Below the pieces are notes generated by a model, which was not told the DNA's origin, did not search any database, and saw only the letters and a list, made by a program, of their open reading frames with translations. Positions 60,590 to 64,000 of a stretch of 64,000 nt of DNA are shown here, piece by piece. The DNA comes from Roseateles chitinivorans (lineage in GTDB: Bacteria > Pseudomonadota > Gammaproteobacteria > Burkholderiales > Burkholderiaceae_C): positions 1 through 64,000 of the forward strand of contig NZ_PEOG01000029.1 of assembly GCF_002761755.1 (NCBI RefSeq). The letters are read 5' to 3'. The first letter of the stretch is position 1, and the number at the start of each line of letters is the position of its first letter. Position numbers and translations under genes: made by a program.

Positions 60590-60993
60590 GTCGATCCGCC
60601 AGACTGCGCTGGCGGTGTCGCCGGGGCAGGATGACGGACTGCCGGAGGCGCTGCATACGAAGGACATCAGCATGACCCGACGCAGCGACGGCAGCTACAC
60701 GCTGGCGGTCGCGGGCCGGGCACGGGTGGATTCCACGGCGCAGCTGATGCGGTTCGCGCCGCAGTTCATTCCGATGTTCGCGCAGCGCTGGCGCTCGCTG
60801 ACGCCGAGCGGGCTCGAGGGCGTTCGGTCCGGCCTTGGCGCTGATGCCCGCGTTCAAGGAGCGCGAGGTCAAGGCGGCGTGGGCGGGCTATGTGGACAGC
60901 ACGCCGGACGGCGTGCCCGGGATCGGCGAAATCGGCAGTCTGCCTGGCCGGGTCCGAGGAGTAACGCGTAAGCACGATCGCTATATCACATAA
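60590..60993 (+). pseudogene. Remnant of an FAD-dependent oxidoreductase (DAO family)
   Basis: One frame reads VRQTALAVSPGQDDGLPEAL, then HTKDISMTRRSDGSYTLAVA and FAPQFIPMFAQRWRSL. Another frame continues ALMPAFKEREVKAAWAGYVD and STPDGVPGIGEIGSLPG. Together these match the substrate-domain and C-terminal parts of D-amino-acid-oxidase-like proteins (usually HTKDVSLTRRGDGSYTLA..., AAWAGFIDSTPDGVPAIGEI). The FAD-binding N-terminus is absent, a piece is deleted near 60825, and the end is cut. The gene is dead. Confidence 0.78.
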
Positions 60994-61224
60994 TGCACAT
61001 TGTCAATTACACAAACCTGCATCTAACGCCTCCCATTGACGCATCCGCGAATGAACGTGGCGTCCTCGCCGCGCACCGACAGAACGTCCGTCCGTCCCCG
61101 CCCGCGAACGAACGAACGACTCGGACCATCAATCGCATCACCACGACACCATTGCGTCCCACGCATTTATTGATCCAAACGATGCACTTCACGTCATCAA
61201 CGGCATGGCCGAGCATGCCGCTCC
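60994..61224. other. Leader region of the tautomerase operon
   Basis: This AT-richer stretch precedes ATG 61225. A 6-bp inverted repeat GGCATG (61202-61207) / CATGCC (61214-61219) ends five bases before the start codon and could hide the ribosome site. No other recognised element was found, and no regulator gene is adjacent. Confidence 0.35.
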
Positions 61225-62310
61225 ATGACACGAACGATCCCTTGCGTCCTGATGCGAGCGGGCACCTCCCGAGGCCCGTTCTTCCTGCGCGACTGGCTGC
61301 CCGCCGACGAACGCCAGCGTGACGAAGCGCTGATCGGCGCCATCGGCGCCAGCGACCTGCTACAGCTCGACGGCGTCGGCGGCGGCAGTTCGCTGACCTC
61401 CAAGGTCGCCATCGTCTCCAGGTCCAAGGAGCCCGGCTGCGACGTCGATTACCTCTTCGCCCAGGTCGGTGTCGGCCAGCGCTCGGTGGACACGCGGCCG
61501 AACTGCGGAAACATGCTTTCTGGCGTCGCGCCGTTCGCGATCGAACAAGGCCTGATCGACGCGCAGGACGGCGAGACCACGGTCCGCGTGTTCAACGTCA
61601 ACACCCGCTCCCGCATCGACGTGACGGTGCTGACTCCCGGCCGGCGCGTCGTCTACGCCGGTGAGACCAGCATCGACGGCGTCACCGGTTCCGCGGCCCC
61701 CATCCGCCTGAACTTCCTCGACGCCTGGGGTTCGGTCACCGGCTCGGTCTTCCCGACCGGCCGCCGCATCGATCACATCGAGGGCCTGTCGGTGACCTGC
61801 ATCGATGCGGCCATGCCGCTCGTCCTTTTGCGCGCCGCGGACCTCGGCCTGCACGGTCGCGAGTCCCCGGCCCAGCTCGACGCCGACCCCGCCTTGCTGG
61901 CTCGGGTCGAAGCGGTACGCCTGGCCGCCGGGCGGGCGATGGGACTGGGCGACGTGTCCGCGAGCGTCGTCCCCAAGCCGGTGATCGTCAGCGCCGGCGA
62001 CGACCCGGACAGCATCACCTCCCGCTACTTCACGCCGCGCCGCTGTCACGCGTCTCATGCGGTGACCGGCGCGATCGGCGTGGCCACCGCCTTCGCGCTG
62101 CCCGGCACCGTCGCCAGCGGTGCGCAAGCGCGTGACGGAGTGCGCACCGTGTCCGTCCTGCATCCGCAAGGGCGCATCGAAGTCGAGGTCGTGATCGAGG
62201 GGCACGGCGAGGCGGCCTCGATCCAGCGCGCCGCGCTCGTGCGCACCGCAAGAAAGATCCTGCAGGGCGAGTTGCATCTGCCCGACTACGTGTTCTCGAC
62301 ATCCAATTAA
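61225..62310 (+). CDS. galD: PrpF-family isomerase, probable 4-oxalomesaconate tautomerase
   Basis: At 361 residues this is the same length as GalD of Pseudomonas putida. Family features are IPCVLMRAGTSRGPFFLRDW at the start, DGVGGGSSLTSKVAIV, VDYLFAQVGVGQRSVD, PNCGNMLSGVAPFAIEQGLI (Cys as active-site base), VTCIDAAMPLVLL and RRCHASHAVTGAIGVATAF. The enzyme tautomerises 4-oxalomesaconate in gallate breakdown; related PrpF proteins isomerise 2-methylaconitate. A Bug-type binding protein follows by 14 bp and then a porin, which fits uptake and breakdown of an aromatic acid or tricarboxylate. The exact substrate is an inference. Confidence 0.8.
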   Translation: MTRTIPCVLMRAGTSRGPFFLRDWLPADERQRDEALIGAIGASDLLQLDGVGGGSSLTSKVAIVSRSKEPGCDVDYLFAQVGVGQRSVDTRPNCGNMLSGVAPFAIEQGLIDAQDGETTVRVFNVNTRSRIDVTVLTPGRRVVYAGETSIDGVTGSAAPIRLNFLDAWGSVTGSVFPTGRRIDHIEGLSVTCIDAAMPLVLLRAADLGLHGRESPAQLDADPALLARVEAVRLAAGRAMGLGDVSASVVPKPVIVSAGDDPDSITSRYFTPRRCHASHAVTGAIGVATAFALPGTVASGAQARDGVRTVSVLHPQGRIEVEVVIEGHGEAASIQRAALVRTARKILQGELHLPDYVFSTSN

Positions 62311-62323
62311 AGGAGACAAACCG

Positions 62324-63301
62324 ATGAAGACACTGCTCGCGCCCGCGGCGCTGGTTGCCGCCACCCTCGCCGCTCCGGTTGCGGCACCCGCCGCCGCGCC
62401 GGCGGCCTATCCGACGCGGACCATCACCATCGTCGTGCCGACCGCGGCGGGCGGAGGCAACGATGCGATGGCGCGCACCATCGCGCAGAAGCTCGGACCG
62501 CTGCTGGGCCAGACGGTCATCATCGACAACCGCGCCGGCGCCAACGGCTCCATCGCCAGCGAGTTCGTCGCCCGAGCGGCGCCCGACGGCCACACGCTGA
62601 TGCTGGGCTACGTCGCGACCCATGCGATGAACCCCGCGCTGCAGAAGCTCCGCTACGACCCGGTGACCGATTTCGAGCCGGTCGGCCTGGTGGGCTATTC
62701 GCCGACGCTGATGGTCGCCAACGCCCTCGCGCCGGTGAAGGACGTCAAGGACCTCGCCTCCCAGCTCAAGGCCAGGCCCGACCGCTACAGCTATGCGTCC
62801 GCCGGCAACGGCACCGCGCCCCACTTCGCCGCCGAACTCTTCAAGCTCAACGCCGGCGTCGACATGCTCGGCGTGCCCTACAAGGGCTCGGCGCCGGCCA
62901 TCACCGACACGCTCGGCGGCCAGACCCAGTTCATGTTCCCCAGCCTCTTCACCGCGATCCCCTACGTCAAGAGCGGCAAGCTCAAGGCGCTGGCCGTCGC
63001 GGGGCCCAAGCGCAGCCACCTGCTGCCCGATGTCCCCACGCTCAAGGAAGCCGGCGTCGAGGGCGTCGAGGTGCAGCAGTGGTACGGCGTCTTCGCACCG
63101 GCGCGGACGCCCCGTCCCATCGTCGACAAGCTGAACAAGGCCCTCAACCAGGTGCTGGCCGACAAGGAGGTCGTCAAGCGCATCGAGGACCATGGTGCCG
63201 ACGTCGAATCCAGCACCCCGGAGCAACTCGGCAGCTTGGTCAGGAGCGAACTGACGAAGTGGAAGGCGGTCGTTCAGAAGGCCAGGCTGACCGCCGAATG
63301 A
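62324..63301 (+). CDS. Bug/TctC-family periplasmic solute-binding protein
   Basis: This 325-residue protein has a signal peptide (cleavage around APAAAPA) and then the family start YPTRTITIVVPTAAGGGNDA, where the Bug ligand loop is followed by RAGANGSIASEFVARAAPDG. Further features are YSYASAGNGTAPHFAAELFK, YKGSAPAITDTLGGQ and QWYGVFAPARTPRPIVDKLN. Bug proteins bind carboxylates such as citrate, aromatic acids or nicotinate, and work with tripartite carriers or as sensors; no TctA/B genes are in the window. ATG 62324 follows aaggag. It is probably cotranscribed with the tautomerase gene. Confidence 0.9.
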   Translation: MKTLLAPAALVAATLAAPVAAPAAAPAAYPTRTITIVVPTAAGGGNDAMARTIAQKLGPLLGQTVIIDNRAGANGSIASEFVARAAPDGHTLMLGYVATHAMNPALQKLRYDPVTDFEPVGLVGYSPTLMVANALAPVKDVKDLASQLKARPDRYSYASAGNGTAPHFAAELFKLNAGVDMLGVPYKGSAPAITDTLGGQTQFMFPSLFTAIPYVKSGKLKALAVAGPKRSHLLPDVPTLKEAGVEGVEVQQWYGVFAPARTPRPIVDKLNKALNQVLADKEVVKRIEDHGADVESSTPEQLGSLVRSELTKWKAVVQKARLTAE

Positions 63302-63330
63302 ACCGAAGAACATTCCGAGGAGCCACCCGC

Positions 63331-64000
63331 ATGAAATTCCCCTCTCCCCTGCCCCGGCTCGCCGCCGCCGTCGCGCTGGGCGCATGCGCTGCGGCGGCCG
63401 CCGCCCAGGGCAGCGTGACGCTGTCCGGCGTCGTCGATGCCGCGATGCGCAGCGTGCGCAACGAGGGCGTCGGCAGCGTCCAGTCCTTGATCAGCGGCGG
63501 CAACGCGACCAGTCGGCTCGTCGTGCGCGGGTCCGAGGACCTGGGCGACGGCTGGTCCGCCGGCTTTCATCTGGAGCATGGCATCGCGCTCGACACCGGC
63601 GCGGCGACCAGCACCAGCCAGTTCTGGGATCGCCGCGCCACCCTCAGCCTGGCCAGCCGCGAGCTCGGCGAACTGCGCGCCGGTCGCGACTACGTGCCGA
63701 CCTACACCGTCTGGGTCAAGCAGGACCCCTTCAGCCATGTCGGCGTGGCCGGGTCGACCAACCTCTACACCGCCGCACCGGTCGGTCCGATCCGCTCGGC
63801 CTTCGGCAGCAATCCCAACACGCTGGTCCGCTCCAGCAACTCGGTGCAGTGGCTGCTGCCGGACCGACTCGGCGGCCTGGAGGGCGGCGTGATGGTGGCC
63901 GCGGCCGAAGGCGGCGCGCAAGCCCAGGGCGCGAACAAGCTGATCGGAGCCCGGATCGGCTATGTGAAGGGCGCGGCGTCTCTGTACGCGGCTTATGCGA
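63331..64000 (+). CDS. Gram-negative porin (partial, cut by window end)
   Basis: The first 223 residues of a general porin of beta-proteobacterial type are present. The signal peptide is cleaved after AAAA-Q. GSVTLSGVVDAAMRSVRNEG begins the first strand, ATSRLVVRGSEDLGDGWSAG is the typical second element, and LGELRAGRDYVPTYTVW is the LxLGxxY/FGRxxxP-like region. It starts 29 bp after the Bug-protein gene behind cgaggag. It should form an outer-membrane diffusion channel for the substrate of this cluster. The 3' end lies outside the window. Confidence 0.88.
   Translation, partial: MKFPSPLPRLAAAVALGACAAAAAAQGSVTLSGVVDAAMRSVRNEGVGSVQSLISGGNATSRLVVRGSEDLGDGWSAGFHLEHGIALDTGAATSTSQFWDRRATLSLASRELGELRAGRDYVPTYTVWVKQDPFSHVGVAGSTNLYTAAPVGPIRSAFGSNPNTLVRSSNSVQWLLPDRLGGLEGGVMVAAAEGGAQAQGANKLIGARIGYVKGAASLYAAYA

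Overview
The window reads as a high-GC chromosome segment of a Burkholderiales bacterium, probably of the Roseateles/Mitsuaria/Ideonella/Rhizobacter type. This rests on the roughly 70% GC codon use outside the first 11 kb, Bug/TctC and GalD-type genes, TonB-receptor sugar loci, and a PETase-like polyester hydrolase of the kind described from Ideonella and Roseateles. The genus is an inference, because no rRNA gene or taxonomic marker is present. No tRNA, rRNA or CRISPR array was seen.

Region 1 (1-11300) is the 3' end of a contact-dependent inhibition (CDI) locus. It opens inside the C-terminal part of a CdiA/filamentous-haemagglutinin exoprotein whose toxin is a DNA/RNA non-specific endonuclase domain, broken by a one-base frameshift just before its catalytic motif. 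Behind it lies an AT-richer string of immunity-like genes with no matching toxins: a YezG-DUF6882 fusion, two Imm49-like paralogues, and several small orphans. Among them are a displaced CdiA fragment, a chimeric immunity pseudogene, and decayed IS21 and IS3 elements. It looks like a stepwise accumulation of replaced cdiA-CT/cdiI cassettes.

Region 2 (11488-19040) holds a DUF4382 lipoprotein; an ECF sigma/anti-sigma pair divergent from a secreted subtilase and a low-complexity secreted protein; and a yqhD-type aldehyde reductase followed by its probable AraC (YqhC-like) regulator.

Region 3 (19293-29955) is a sucrose locus. It has a LacI regulator, two copies of a 16-bp LacI operator, a TonB receptor, fructokinase, an MFS sucrose transporter and sucrose phosphorylase, the last three genes overlapping. 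Facing it are a second fructokinase and an AGE-family sugar isomerase, then a GntR regulator. Region 4 (29962-38469) couples a flavin 'tryptophan halogenase', a lipoprotein with Ig-like repeats, a very large TonB receptor and a secreted TPR protein. Three GntR-type boxes lie in the divergent promoter.

Region 5 (38459-45564) carries an aldo-keto reductase, a BLUF blue-light sensor, a GFA protein, a PETase-like hydrolase in tandem with a lipase-foldase-like protein and an AraC regulator, then a YCII protein, an NAD(P)-binding protein and a YihY membrane protein.

Region 6 (45628-59094) is a complete copper-resistance block: a CopF-type P-ATPase divergent from a CopL-like protein, TolC lipoprotein, multicopper oxidase, cupredoxin, CusF and CusCBA. 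MerR(CueR)-type operators lie in the divergent promoter region, but no regulator gene is in the window.

Region 7 (59082-64000) holds an unknown cytoplasmic protein, an unknown membrane protein, a decayed FAD-oxidoreductase gene, and the start of an aromatic/tricarboxylate catabolic cluster: a PrpF/GalD tautomerase, a Bug-type binding protein and a porin cut by the window end.
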